The notes below the pieces were generated by a model. It was not told where the DNA came from, did no database searches, and saw nothing but the letters and a program-made list of their open reading frames with translations. This document shows positions 53,222 to 62,532 of a DNA stretch of 64,000 bases, piece after piece. Both the position numbers and the translations under genes were made by a program. Positions within the stretch are counted from its first letter, which is position 1. Every line of letters starts with the position of its first letter. Source of the stretch: Streptomyces sp. B1I3 (GTDB taxonomy: Bacteria > Actinomycetota > Actinomycetes > Streptomycetales > Streptomycetaceae); the NCBI RefSeq assembly GCF_030816615.1, contig NZ_JAUSYD010000001.1, positions 6,780,501 through 6,844,500 on the forward strand, written 5' to 3'.

Positions 53222-54472
53222 ATGGACACCGAAGCCTCCTCGCTGACATCCTCGGCCCCCCTCCGGTCCAGGGCGCTCGCCACCGAAGCCGTGCACGCCG
53301 GACGCGACGATCTCGCCTCTCTCGGTCTGCACGCCGCGCCGATCGATCTGTCCACCACCTACCCGTCGTACGACTCCCGCGGCGAGGCGGAGCGCATCGA
53401 CGCGTTCGCCTCCACCGGAGCGAGGCCGGACGGACCGCCTGTCTACGCCCGTCTGGACAACCCGACGACGGCACGCTTCGAAACGGCACTGGCCCGGCTG
53501 GAGGGTGCCGCGAGCGCCGTCGCGTTCGCCAGCGGAATGGCGGCGCTGACCGCCGTACTGCTGGCCCGTGCGAGTGTGGGCCTGCGCCACGTCGTGGCGG
53601 TGCGCCCCCTGTACGGCTGCAGCGACCATCTGCTGAGCGCGGGGCTGCTCGGCACCGAGGTCACCTGGACGGACCCGGCGGGGATCGCCGAGGCGATCCG
53701 CCCGGACACGGGTCTGGTGATGGTGGAGACGCCCGCCAATCCGACGCTCGCCGAGATCGACATCCGGGCCGTGGCCCACTCCTGCGGCTCCGTGCCCCTG
53801 CTCGTCGACAACACCTTCGCCACGCCCGTACTGCAGCGGCCGGTCGAACACGGTGCCCGGATCGTGCTGCACAGCGCCACGAAGTACCTCGGCGGTCACG
53901 GTGACGTGATGGGCGGTGCCGTCGCCTGCGACGAGGAGTTCGCGGCGACGCTGAGGCAGATACGGTTCGCCACCGGTGGTGTCCTGCATCCGCTGGCCGG
54001 CTACCTGCTGCTGCGTGGCCTGTCCACGCTGCCGGTGCGCGTCCGCGCCGCGTCGGCGGGCGCGGCCGAACTCGCCCGCAGGCTCTCGGCCGACCCCCGC
54101 GTCGCCCGGGTGCACTATCCGGAACTGGGCGGGGCGATGGTGTCCTTCGAGGTGTACGGCGATCCGCACCGGGTGATCGCGGGGGTCCGGCTCATCACTC
54201 CGGCCGTCAGCCTCGGCAGCGTCGACACGCTGATCCAGCATCCGGCCTCCATCAGCCACCGCATCGTGGACGAGGGAGACCGGCAGGCCGCGGGCGTCGG
54301 GGACCGTCTGCTGCGCATGTCGGTCGGTCTCGAGGACGTGGAGGATCTCTGGGCCGACCTCTGTCAGGCGCTCAGCGAGGGAGCCGAGGGGCCTGTTCCG
54401 CCGGCTCGTGAGGGGAAAGCGGCCGTGCGGGAGAGGGAGCCGGGACGGGCGACGCGGCCAGCCTGGCGGTGA
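53222..54472 (+). CDS. Trans-sulfuration-type PLP enzyme (cystathionine gamma-synthase / methionine gamma-lyase family)
   Basis: A 416-residue fold-type I PLP enzyme. [72 protein letters not shown] and the Lys221 Schiff base in [12 protein letters not shown] are all present. The end, [20 protein letters not shown] and [18 protein letters not shown], is typical. The sequence alone does not separate synthase from lyase; the divergent Lrp regulator favours catabolism. About 40 extra C-terminal residues overlap the next convergent gene by 101 bp. Confidence 0.93.
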   Translation: MDTEASSLTSSAPLRSRALATEAVHAGRDDLASLGLHAAPIDLSTTYPSYDSRGEAERIDAFASTGARPDGPPVYARLDNPTTARFETALARLEGAASAVAFASGMAALTAVLLARASVGLRHVVAVRPLYGCSDHLLSAGLLGTEVTWTDPAGIAEAIRPDTGLVMVETPANPTLAEIDIRAVAHSCGSVPLLVDNTFATPVLQRPVEHGARIVLHSATKYLGGHGDVMGGAVACDEEFAATLRQIRFATGGVLHPLAGYLLLRGLSTLPVRVRAASAGAAELARRLSADPRVARVHYPELGGAMVSFEVYGDPHRVIAGVRLITPAVSLGSVDTLIQHPASISHRIVDEGDRQAAGVGDRLLRMSVGLEDVEDLWADLCQALSEGAEGPVPPAREGKAAVREREPGRATRPAWR

Positions 54473-55805
54473 TGACCAGGGTGCCCTCCTCGATCTGGTA
54501 GTCGAGCGGCAGCGAGAGCGCGCGCATGGCCGCGACCATTCCCGTGTTGCGGGCCTGGGTGACGGCGTACACGCTCTCGCAGCCGGCCTCGACGGCCAGG
54601 GCCACCAGCCGGCCGAGGAGTTCGGAACCGATGCCGCGGCGCTGCCAGTCGTCCTCGACGAGGAGGGCGACCTCCGTCTCGTCGCCGTCCCACAGCAGGT
54701 GGCCGAGCCCCACCAGCCTGCCGGAGGCCGTCTGCACGGCCAGCGTGCGGCCGAAGCGGGGGCTCAGCAGGTGGTCCAGGTAGCGGTCGGCGTCACCGAC
54801 CGGGCCGTGGTACCGCAGACCGAGGGTCTGCTCCGAGCAGCGGTCGTGCATCGCGCGGGCTGCGGCGAGGTCGCTGCGGTCCGCGCGCCGCACGGTGATC
54901 TCGTTGCCCTCGGGGAGGGTGAGGACGTGCTCACTGCGCGGCACCCGCGGGCCGAGTCGCGCGTCGAGCTCGACCAGGGCACGCGCGCGGGCGAATTCGG
55001 TCGGCGTGAAGGGGAGGTACGGGCGCTCCACGGTGATGACCCCGCCCGAGGGGTCGCGCAGCCGCATCACGGTCTCCTCCAGGACACCTTCCACGGGTGC
55101 ACTCTCTCCCGTGGCACGGCCGGTGATCGACAGGGCAGGCAGCGAGTGGATGGTGCAGCGGCCGAGGAGCTGACGCAACGCAAGTGGCAGCTCGGCCGCG
55201 TCCAGGGCCGTGCGGGTGGCCAGGCCCAGCACCCGGGTGGGCGTGTCCACCAGGTCGTGCGCGTCCGCCCGCTCGATCCAGGTGGAGGAGCCGCCGGCTG
55301 CGGAGATCTCCCGGGTGAGCTGCTGGGCCGGCAGCGCCGCGGGCGCCCGCAGCAGGAATTCGTCCACCGTCCCCTGGGCGAGCGGGTGGGTCTGCAGGGT
55401 GAGGATGTCGATCCGGTGCCGGGCGAGAGCGATGCAGAGGGCGGCCAGGGCCCCGGGGGTGTCCCGCACCGTGGTCCGCATCCGCCACAGCACCGTCTCG
55501 GCCGGCTCTCCGGCCTCGGAGTGCGCGTCCGCGCCGGCGGGCCCCGGATCCCACCCGGTGCCCGTACCGGCGGCCGGGGGCGGGGCGTGGCTGTGCCGCC
55601 GTGCCCACCACGTGTGGAACGCCGTCGTGGCGACCAGGGCCGCCGCCGAGGCCATGAGCAGGTACGGGCCGTCGGGCTGGTGGCCGATCAGGTTGGCGAT
55701 CGCGTCTGCCACGGCAACCGCCGTGAAGAGGGCGGCGAGTTCGATCAGATCCCGCCGCCAGTGGTGCGGACGGCGGGTGCTCTTCGCGGATGTCACATCA
55801 GTCAT
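54372..55805 (-). CDS. Membrane-anchored ACT-GNAT fusion protein
   Basis: A 477-residue protein of unusual make-up. Two membrane helices are near the N-terminus (LIELAALFTAVAVADAIANLIG and YLLMASAAALVATTAF). An ACT-like domain follows (about 115-185, LWRMRTTVRDTPGALAALCIALARHRIDILTLQTHPL), then a spacer and a GNAT acetyltransferase (ITVRRADRSDLAAARAMHDRC to VALLVEDDWQRRGIGSELLGRLVALA, acetyl-CoA loop QRRGIG). It may acetylate a protein in response to an amino acid. The C-terminal 30 residues overlap the lyase gene. Confidence 0.88.
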   Translation of the reverse strand: MTDVTSAKSTRRPHHWRRDLIELAALFTAVAVADAIANLIGHQPDGPYLLMASAAALVATTAFHTWWARRHSHAPPPAAGTGTGWDPGPAGADAHSEAGEPAETVLWRMRTTVRDTPGALAALCIALARHRIDILTLQTHPLAQGTVDEFLLRAPAALPAQQLTREISAAGGSSTWIERADAHDLVDTPTRVLGLATRTALDAAELPLALRQLLGRCTIHSLPALSITGRATGESAPVEGVLEETVMRLRDPSGGVITVERPYLPFTPTEFARARALVELDARLGPRVPRSEHVLTLPEGNEITVRRADRSDLAAARAMHDRCSEQTLGLRYHGPVGDADRYLDHLLSPRFGRTLAVQTASGRLVGLGHLLWDGDETEVALLVEDDWQRRGIGSELLGRLVALAVEAGCESVYAVTQARNTGMVAAMRALSLPLDYQIEEGTLVITARLAASPVPAPSPARPLSPHEPAEQAPRLPR

Positions 55806-56068
55806 GGCCCCACTGTGACCGAACGGTGTTGCCTGATCACGAACGCGTTGTGACTGATGGGTTACGCGTCGATCCGGTCGCCTTCCGGCGCCTTTCGCGC
55901 GTCCCCGGAAGGGGTCCGGCGTCCCGGGCCCCTGCCGGGGACGCGGCCGGCACAGCGGCCTGCCGCACCAGCGGGGGGCCGTCGTCGGCGGCGTACACCG
56001 AGAGAAGGCATCGGCCTGGCCGCGGTCCTCCCGCCGTCCTGGGGGACAATCACGACCCACGTCCCGGC

Positions 56069-57673
56069 TCACTGGCCCGTGCGACCCGGCTGCAGCACCT
56101 TGCTGAACAGGACCGTGCCACCCTGCGCCCGCAGCCGGACCGTCAACTCCCCGCTGCCGCCGTCGATGTCGACCTCGCCGAAGAACTGCGGCGACTCCAT
56201 CGGTGAGACGTTCGCGCGGTCGGGCGCCCGGACGAAGACCCGCTCGGGGCCGAAGGTGCCGTCGAGCGCGTTGGCCGGAAAGCCGCCCGCGGCCAGAGGC
56301 CCGGACACGAACTCCCAGAACGGTGCGAAGTCCTTGAAGGCCGCCCGCTCCGGCGCGTAGTGCTGAGCGGAGGTGTGGTGCACGTCGGCCGTCAGCCAGA
56401 CGGTGCCGGTGATCCGCCGGTGCTTGATGTGCCGCAGCAGCTCGGCGATCTGCAGCTCCCGGCCCAGCGGCGCTCCCGGGTCCCCCTGGGCGACAGCCTC
56501 GAAATCCATGGCACCGTCCGGAACGACCAGTCCCAGGGGCATGTCGGCGGCGATCACCTTCCACACCGCACGCGACCGCGACAGTTCGCGCTTGAGCCAG
56601 TTCAGCTGCTCGGCGCCGAGGATGCCCGTCGTGTCGTCGGCCTGCCTGCCGGGGGAGTTGGCGTTGCGGAACGACCGCATGTCCAGGACGAACACATCGA
56701 GCAGCGGGCCGTGGCGCACGACGCGGTGCATGCGTCCGAGCCGTGAGGAGCCCGGCGACAGCGGGGGGCGCGGGGCCGACAGCCCCGAGACGGGGAAGTA
56801 CTCACGGAACGCCCGCATCGATCGTCCGGCAAGGACGTCCACATCCTTCTCGGCGTAGCGGTCGTCGTCGAGGATCTGCCCCGGGTACCAGTTGTTGCGC
56901 ACCTCGTGGTCGTCCCACTGGATGACCGAGGGCACCTGTGCGTTGAAGGCCCGCAGGTTGCCGTCGAGAAGGTTGTACCGGAAGTTCCCGCGGTACTCGT
57001 CGAGGGATTCGGCGACCTTGGACTTCTCGGGGGTCGTGATGTTCCGCCAGGTCCGCCCGTCGGGCAGCGTCACGCTGGGCTCGAGCACGCCGTCCGCGTA
57101 GATGTTGTCGCCGCTGCACAGGAAGAAGTCCGGGTCGCGCCGCCGCATCTCGTCGTACACCCGGTAACCGCCGATGTCGGGGTTGATGCCCCAGCCCTGG
57201 CCCGCGATGTCGCCGGACCACAGGAAGCGCACCCCGTCCCGGCGCCTGGCGGGGGCGGTACGGAAGGTTCCGTACACCGGCCTGCCGGTGCGGCGCGGGT
57301 CGTGCGGGTCGGCGAGCGTCACGCGGTAGTGCACCTGCTCGCCGGCCGGCAGGCCGTACAGCGGTGTCGTCCCGGTGAAGTCCGTGCCGGCGCCGATGAG
57401 GGGGCCGTGCCATGTGCGGGCCCGCCGGAAGGACTCGGTCGCGGACGTCTCGACCAGCATCCGGGCCGGACGGTCAGAGCGCACCCATACCAGCGCGGAC
57501 GACGCCGTCACGTCGCCCACCTGGACGCCCCAGTCCGCGCTCGGTCGGCCCGAGAGTGCGAAAGCGGGCGCCGCGGTGAGAGCGGCGGGGAGAGCGGCCG
57601 CGGCCGGGACGAGGAGTGAGCCACGCAGTACGGTGCGGCGGCCGGGGACCGGTGTACGAGGTCCGTGTGACAT
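56069..57673 (-). CDS. phoD: Secreted alkaline phosphatase D
   Basis: A 534-residue phosphodiesterase/phosphatase exported by Tat (PGRRTVLRGSLLVPAAAALPA, signal to about residue 40). It has a Fn3-like N-domain (WGVQVGDVTASSALVWVRSDRPARMLVE) and the PhoD metal motifs: CSGDNIYADG, WDDHEVRNNWYPG, DMRSF, WLTADVHH. It uses Ca and Fe to release phosphate from esters and teichoic acid. PhoP boxes were not recognised in the short upstream region. Confidence 0.95.
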   Translation of the reverse strand: MSHGPRTPVPGRRTVLRGSLLVPAAAALPAALTAAPAFALSGRPSADWGVQVGDVTASSALVWVRSDRPARMLVETSATESFRRARTWHGPLIGAGTDFTGTTPLYGLPAGEQVHYRVTLADPHDPRRTGRPVYGTFRTAPARRRDGVRFLWSGDIAGQGWGINPDIGGYRVYDEMRRRDPDFFLCSGDNIYADGVLEPSVTLPDGRTWRNITTPEKSKVAESLDEYRGNFRYNLLDGNLRAFNAQVPSVIQWDDHEVRNNWYPGQILDDDRYAEKDVDVLAGRSMRAFREYFPVSGLSAPRPPLSPGSSRLGRMHRVVRHGPLLDVFVLDMRSFRNANSPGRQADDTTGILGAEQLNWLKRELSRSRAVWKVIAADMPLGLVVPDGAMDFEAVAQGDPGAPLGRELQIAELLRHIKHRRITGTVWLTADVHHTSAQHYAPERAAFKDFAPFWEFVSGPLAAGGFPANALDGTFGPERVFVRAPDRANVSPMESPQFFGEVDIDGGSGELTVRLRAQGGTVLFSKVLQPGRTGQ

Positions 57674-57807
57674 CGGGTACGCCTCCAGAGGCGACAGAAC
57701 TGGCGGGCCGCCGGAACGGCGGGGCAGTCGGTGCTGGTTGCCGGTACATGCCTAGTCCCCTCCGGCGGCCGGCACGCCAACCCCGGGTGAACAGCGGGGC
57801 CGCGCCC

Positions 57808-59265
57808 TCAGCCCGCAGTGACAGCCGCGGACAGCAGTGCGAGGCCCTGCCGGATGACGGCCGGGGTGAGATGCGCGTAGCCGAGGACCAGCGGGATCGT
57901 GTCGTCCTCGGGGCCGGCCGATCCGTAGTCGCTCAGCGGGCGCAACGCGATCCCGGCCCCGGCAGCCTTGCGCAGGAAGTCCGGCCGGGGACCGAACCGT
58001 CCCGGCAGGCGGGCGATGATGTGCAGGCCCGCCGCGATGCCGCTGACCTCCGCCCCGGGGAAGTGCTCGGTGAGCGCCGCCGTCATGGCGTCCCGGCGCT
58101 CCCGGTAGGCGCGCTGGCACCGCCGCAACTGGCGGTCGTACGCGCCCCGGGCGACGAAGTCCGCGAGCACGGCCTGATCGATGGAGGGGTTGCCGAGGTC
58201 CATCGTGCGCTTGCGCGCGACGAGGTCGTCCGTCATCGACGCCGGGGCGACCAGCCAGCCCAGCCGCAGACCGGGGGCGAGTGACTTGCTGACCGACCCG
58301 GTGTACACGACGTGCTCCGGGTCCAGCCCCTGCAGCGCTCCGACCGGGGCCCTGTCGTAGCGGAAGTCGCCGTCGTAGTCGTCCTCCAGGATCACACCCG
58401 AGGTGCTGCGGGCCCAGTCGAGCAGCGCTCCGCGCCGCTCGGCGGAGTAGGCGATACCGGTGGGGAACTGATGTGCGGGGGTCGTGACCGCGGCGCACGC
58501 GCCGGAGCGCAGCAGCGGCGCGACGGCCAGCCCCTCGTCGTCGAGCGGCAGTGGCGTCGTCGTCAGTCCCGTGGAGGCGAAGAGCGACGCGTGTTCGGGG
58601 CTGCCGGGGTCCTCCACGCCGACCACCGAACCACCACGACCCCGTAGGACGAAGCCGAGCAGCGTCGTCGCCTGCGCCACGCCCGAACACACCACCAGGC
58701 GCTCCGGATCGGCGACCACCCCGCGTCGCCTGGCCAGCAGAGCGGCCAGCGCTTCGCGGAGCTCCGGCAGACCGCGTGGATCCGGGTAGCCGAGTGAGCT
58801 GTGCGGAAGCCGGTCCAGGACCGCACGCTGGGTGGCCGACCAGGCGCTCCGCGGGAAGAGGGAGAGGTCCGGGGTGCCGGGCCGGAAGTCCACCCGCGCG
58901 CCGGGCGCGCGGGGTGCGAGGTCTCGCGCCCCCTGGGCGGCGGGCCGCACGGCACCGCTGACCCAGGTGCCCGAACCGCGGCCGGAGCGCAGGTAGCTCT
59001 CCGCCGTCAGCTGCTCGTACGCCTCGGTCACCAGGCCGCGCGAGACCCCCAGGTCGGCGGCGAGCTCGCGGCTGGCCGGAAGACGGGTCCCCGCCCGCAA
59101 CCGGCCCGAGCGCACCGCGTCACGCAGCGCGGACTGCAGTGCCCGCCCACGCTGACGCGCCGGGACGGAGACGGAGGGCAGGAGCAGCTCCCAGGCTGCG
59201 GAGACGGGCGGGCGGTGCGCGTCCTCATTCCCGGCGTGCGGTGGATTGGTCCCCGAAGAGGTCAT
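57808..59265 (-). CDS. MocR/PdxR-type GntR regulator with aminotransferase domain
   Basis: A 485-residue regulator: winged helix at residues 32-100 (LQSALRDAVRSGRLRAGTRLPASRELAADLGVSRGLVTEAYEQLTAESYL) joined to an aminotransferase-like PLP domain (SLGYPDPRGLPELREALA, EDDYDGDFRYDR, the PLP Lys in YTGSVSKSLAPGLRLGW). MocR proteins sense PLP or an amino acid adduct. It is divergent from an EamA exporter, with a perfect inverted repeat in the 47-bp gap, and so probably controls export of an amino acid or vitamer. Confidence 0.95.
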   Translation of the reverse strand: MTSSGTNPPHAGNEDAHRPPVSAAWELLLPSVSVPARQRGRALQSALRDAVRSGRLRAGTRLPASRELAADLGVSRGLVTEAYEQLTAESYLRSGRGSGTWVSGAVRPAAQGARDLAPRAPGARVDFRPGTPDLSLFPRSAWSATQRAVLDRLPHSSLGYPDPRGLPELREALAALLARRRGVVADPERLVVCSGVAQATTLLGFVLRGRGGSVVGVEDPGSPEHASLFASTGLTTTPLPLDDEGLAVAPLLRSGACAAVTTPAHQFPTGIAYSAERRGALLDWARSTSGVILEDDYDGDFRYDRAPVGALQGLDPEHVVYTGSVSKSLAPGLRLGWLVAPASMTDDLVARKRTMDLGNPSIDQAVLADFVARGAYDRQLRRCQRAYRERRDAMTAALTEHFPGAEVSGIAAGLHIIARLPGRFGPRPDFLRKAAGAGIALRPLSDYGSAGPEDDTIPLVLGYAHLTPAVIRQGLALLSAAVTAG

Positions 59266-59269
59266 GGAA

Positions 59270-59290
59270 GTGGACCTTAATCCGGTCCAC
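59270..59290. promoter_or_regulatory. MocR operator, GTGGACC-N7-GGTCCAC
   Basis: Perfect 7-bp inverted repeat (59270-59276 and 59284-59290) between the divergent MocR and exporter genes. A further half site TGGATTGGTCC lies at 59242-59252 inside the MocR start region. CCTAGCGTC just downstream may hold the -10 of the exporter. Confidence 0.7.
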
Positions 59291-59312
59291 GCACCTGCCT
59301 AGCGTCGTTTCC

Positions 59313-60584
59313 ATGAACGCCACCTCGCTCCGCGGAGCACTCCTCGCCGCCTTCGCCTGCATCCTGGTGGGCGCGTCCTTCACAGCGAACAGCGTCCTCG
59401 GCGACTATCCGTACGCGGGCGGCCAGGCGCTGAGGTACGGCCTCGCCGCACTGCTGCTCCTGCCGGTCCTCCGTCGGGGAGGCGGCCCGGGCCTGACTCC
59501 GCTGCGCACGTTGACGGGTGGGCAGTGGGGCCGCCTGGGCGCTCTCGCCGCCATCGGCATGCTGGGCTTCAACCTCGCCGTACTGGCGGCAGAGCGCTCG
59601 GCGGAACCGGCTGTCCCCGGGGTGTTCGTGGGCTGTGCGCCCATCGTGGTGAGCGTCGTCCTCCCCGTCATGGAGGGACGCCGTCCCTCCCGGGCGGTCC
59701 TGTACGCCGCCTGTCTCGTCGCCGCCGGTGCCTTCACCGTGCAGGGCTGGGGCCGGACCGATCCGGCGGGCATCCTCTTCTCCGTGGGAGCGCTCGCCGG
59801 CGAGGTCGGCTTCGCGGTACTGGCCGTGCCGGTGCTGCGCCCGCTCGGCCCGGCGCTGCTCTCGGCGACCGTCTGTGTGATCGCCGCGGTGGAGTCGGCA
59901 CTGCTCGGCCTGATGGCCGACGGGGCGGGCTTCCTGCCGGCTCCCACCACGGAGGAGGCGCTGGCCCTGCTGTGGCAGGCAGCCGTGGTGACGGTGGTCG
60001 GCTTCGTCTGCTGGTACAGCGGGATGCGACGCATCGGTGCCGAGCGCGCCACACTCTTCTCCGGGCTGATCCCCGTCTCGGCCGCGCTCACGGCCCCCCT
60101 GGTCGGGGCCGGGACGTACGGAGTGGGGCAGGGTGCCGGGAGTCTTATGGTCGGGGCGGGGGTGGCCCTGGGCTCAGGCGTCCTGGGACGACGCGCGGGC
60201 GGCGCCGCCGGCCGCGTGCCCCGGAGGAAGGGGAGGAACGCCGCGGTCCTCGGAAGCGTGCCGGGTGAGCGGGAGCGGTGTGCTGCGGGCCGCGGCGCCT
60301 CAGCGACTGGTGTCGAGAATGATCCGCGCCACCGCCGCGGGGTCGTCGTTCATGGGGACGTGGCCGCAGCCGGGCAGACGCACGAGCCGGGCGTGCCGGA
60401 TGACGCGCCCGGCCCGCAGGCCCTGCCGGCGCGGGAGCAGGCGGTCCTGGCTGCCCCAGGCGATGGTGACGGGAACACCCGGCACATCGTCGGTGAAGGC
60501 GGCCCCTCGACCGGCCGTCAGGGTCTGGTGGAAGCCGGTGGCTCCGCGCAGAGCAACGGTTTCCGCCACGACGGCCTCAGGTGA
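59313..60584 (+). CDS. DMT-superfamily (EamA) exporter with C-terminal run-on
   Basis: The first ~300 residues are a normal ten-segment EamA transporter (LLAAFACILVGASFTANSVLG, TEEALALLWQAAVVTVVGFVCWYSGMRRIGAERATLFSGLIPVSAALTAPLVG). After the last helix the frame runs on for about 120 charged residues (RRKGRNAAVLG onward), entirely opposite the hydrolase gene at 60300. Either the stop is lost by a frameshift near 60220-60290 or the tail is a neutral extension. It is controlled by the divergent MocR regulator. Reliable coding ends near 60240. Confidence 0.8.
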   Translation: MNATSLRGALLAAFACILVGASFTANSVLGDYPYAGGQALRYGLAALLLLPVLRRGGGPGLTPLRTLTGGQWGRLGALAAIGMLGFNLAVLAAERSAEPAVPGVFVGCAPIVVSVVLPVMEGRRPSRAVLYAACLVAAGAFTVQGWGRTDPAGILFSVGALAGEVGFAVLAVPVLRPLGPALLSATVCVIAAVESALLGLMADGAGFLPAPTTEEALALLWQAAVVTVVGFVCWYSGMRRIGAERATLFSGLIPVSAALTAPLVGAGTYGVGQGAGSLMVGAGVALGSGVLGRRAGGAAGRVPRRKGRNAAVLGSVPGERERCAAGRGASATGVENDPRHRRGVVVHGDVAAAGQTHEPGVPDDAPGPQALPAREQAVLAAPGDGDGNTRHIVGEGGPSTGRQGLVEAGGSAQSNGFRHDGLR

Positions 60585-61130
60585 GCGCCGTCCGGGCCGT
60601 GTGTAGATGGTGCCGGTCAGCGCGGCCCGGCCGGGGGCGCTGCGCGCCAGCCGCTCGATCAGGGGCATCGGCAGGGTGAGCGCGGCCCCGCGCATCGCAC
60701 GCAGCACTCCGAAGGCGTAACGGCGTTCGTGTCCGGTCCAGAAACCGGCGGGCGACAGCGCGGTGACGGAGCGTACGAGCCTGCCGCGGCCCAGCACCAG
60801 GGCGAGCAGGCCCCCGAGCGAATTCCCCGCCACGTGCGGGCGCACCACGCCGAGTGCGTCACAGAACGAGGCGAGCACCCGGGCCACGGCCGCCACGTCG
60901 TACGAGAGACCGCCCGACAGCCCCGGCGACGCACCGAATCCGGGCAGGTCCACGGCTATGACATCCCGCTCGGCGGCCAGGATCCCGAGCACGGGCCCCC
61001 ACGCCTGGTGGTGGTGGCCGATGCCATGGAGCAGCAGCAACGGAGCGCCGGTGCCGCTCCGTTCGTACGCCAGGGAAACCGTGCGCCGGCCGACGGCCGA
61101 GTCGACCGCGAACGAGACCGTGGTGGCCAT
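60300..61130 (-). CDS. Alpha/beta-hydrolase
   Basis: A 276-residue alpha/beta hydrolase. LLLLHGIGHHHQAW gives the oxyanion loop, VAGNSLGGLLALVLG the nucleophile elbow (Ser of GNSLGG), AWGSQDRLLP the acid and GCGHVPMND the His. ATG 61130 has a GAGGAG site. Substrate not known. It is divergent from the sigma factor at 61276; its C-terminal third is overlapped by the exporter run-on on the other strand. Confidence 0.92.
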   Translation of the reverse strand: MATTVSFAVDSAVGRRTVSLAYERSGTGAPLLLLHGIGHHHQAWGPVLGILAAERDVIAVDLPGFGASPGLSGGLSYDVAAVARVLASFCDALGVVRPHVAGNSLGGLLALVLGRGRLVRSVTALSPAGFWTGHERRYAFGVLRAMRGAALTLPMPLIERLARSAPGRAALTGTIYTRPGRRSPEAVVAETVALRGATGFHQTLTAGRGAAFTDDVPGVPVTIAWGSQDRLLPRRQGLRAGRVIRHARLVRLPGCGHVPMNDDPAAVARIILDTSR

Positions 61131-61275
61131 GCTGCTCCTCAGGACGAACCGGCCACCTCTACGGAGCCGGGTAGTAGACACTCCGTCAGCAATACCTACC
61201 GCCGGGTAGCCCGGAGTTCAAGGGGTGGGGTGATACCTGCTGGACATCGCACGGTGTCTCGGCTGGGATGGGGGA

Positions 61276-62160
61276 GTGACCGCCGACACCCTGACGGAAC
61301 TCTTCGAGGAGCACCGACCCGTCCTCACCGGAGTTGCCTACCGCATGCTCGGGCGCGTCGCCGATGCCGAGGACGTGGTGCAGGAGGCGTGGTTGCGCTG
61401 GTCCACGGCGGATCGCGACGCCGTGCGCGAGCCCCGCGCGTTCCTGGTCCGGATCACCACCCGGCTGGCCATCGACCGTCTGCGCCATCTGCGGTCCAGG
61501 CATGAGACCTATGTGGGGCCCTGGCTGCCCGAGCCGGTGATCACCGATTTCGGGCCCTCCGTCCCCGACACCGCGGAACAGGCACTTCTGGCCGACTCCG
61601 TGTCCCTCGCCGTGCTGGTCGTCCTGGAATCCCTCTCCCCGCTGGAACGCGCGGTCTTCGTGCTGCGCGAGGCCTTCGGCTTCCCGTACGCGGAGATCGC
61701 CGCCACCCTGGATCGTTCCGAGGCGGCGGTACGGCAGCTCGCGGGCCGGGCCAAGCGGCATGTGGAAGAACGCAGGCCCCGGTTCGACGTGGATCCGGAC
61801 GTACGCCGCAACCTCACCGAACGGTTCCTCGCTGCCTCGTCCGGCGGGGACCTCGGTGCGCTCCTCTCCCTCTTGGCCCCGGACGTGCGGCTGGTCAGCG
61901 ACAGCGGCGGCAAGTCGAAGGCACCCCGCCGGATCATCGAGACCGCCGACAAGGTCGGCCGCTTCCTTCACGCCGTGGGAGGGAACCGGCACCCGGACAT
62001 GGAATTCTCGATCGTGGAGCTCAACGGTGCTCCGGCCCTCCTGACGGTCGTCGGCGGGAAGCCCGACACGGTCTTCCAGCTGGAAGTCAGGGGAGGGCGC
62101 ATTCAATGCGCCTATATCATCCGAAATCCTGACAAGTTCGCTGGACTGTCCCGAGGCTGA
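61276..62160 (+). CDS. ECF sigma factor with SnoaL-like C-terminus (SigJ/ECF41 type)
   Basis: A 294-residue sigma factor. Region 2 is AYRMLGRVADAEDVVQEAWLRW, region 4 LSPLERAVFVLREAFGFPYAEIAATLDRSEAAVRQLAGRAKRHVE. The added C-terminal domain of about 110 residues is SnoaL-like with DSGGKSKAPRR, close to the D-G-G-G-R/K loop of ECF41 factors, in which this domain replaces an anti-sigma factor. ECF41 genes usually adjoin the enzyme gene they control, here possibly the divergent hydrolase. GTG start. Confidence 0.94.
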   Translation: MTADTLTELFEEHRPVLTGVAYRMLGRVADAEDVVQEAWLRWSTADRDAVREPRAFLVRITTRLAIDRLRHLRSRHETYVGPWLPEPVITDFGPSVPDTAEQALLADSVSLAVLVVLESLSPLERAVFVLREAFGFPYAEIAATLDRSEAAVRQLAGRAKRHVEERRPRFDVDPDVRRNLTERFLAASSGGDLGALLSLLAPDVRLVSDSGGKSKAPRRIIETADKVGRFLHAVGGNRHPDMEFSIVELNGAPALLTVVGGKPDTVFQLEVRGGRIQCAYIIRNPDKFAGLSRG

Positions 62161-62532
62161 GGCACGGGCTGCCCTGAGCGGCGGCTCGAGGGCGGCGTGC
62201 AGGGCGCGACGCGGCGAGATGCTGCGGTCGTCGTCGGCGCACCTCGGTCCGTTTCCGGCCCGTTTCCCCCGGTGGTCCTCGAGGCCCTCACGATGCCGTC
62301 GGCTGCGCACGCCCGGGCAAGCCCGGCCGGACATGGGGCTTTCCGCTGTCGAGGGCCACCGCCATGCGAACGCCCTGTGAACGCTCTGCGCCAACGGCCC
62401 GTTCCCCTCCGTTACCGCGCGACGATTGGTCTTGACCAAGGTGGTACGCCGTCCTAAAGTCTGAGCGTTAAGGCAAGAACCTTTAATAAATAACGTGGCG
62501 GAAAAGCCGCTGGGCGATTGCGGAGGACAAGG
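62161..62532. other. 372-bp control region before the GntR/UTRA gene
   Basis: No gene is supported. From 62400 it holds a DasR-type palindrome, then AAGGCAAGAACCTT (62470-62483, inverted arms AAGG/CCTT) and a run TAATAAATAAC unusual for this genome, which may be the -10 region, followed by the GGAGG site at 62522. Confidence 0.6.
62426..62439. promoter_or_regulatory. dre-like palindrome (DasR-type site)
   Basis: TTGGTC-TT-GACCAA is a perfect inverted repeat and close to the DasR-responsive element ACTGGTCTAGACCAGT. It lies about 100 bp before a GntR/UTRA gene of the same subfamily, so it is either an autoregulatory site or a target of DasR proper. Confidence 0.7.
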
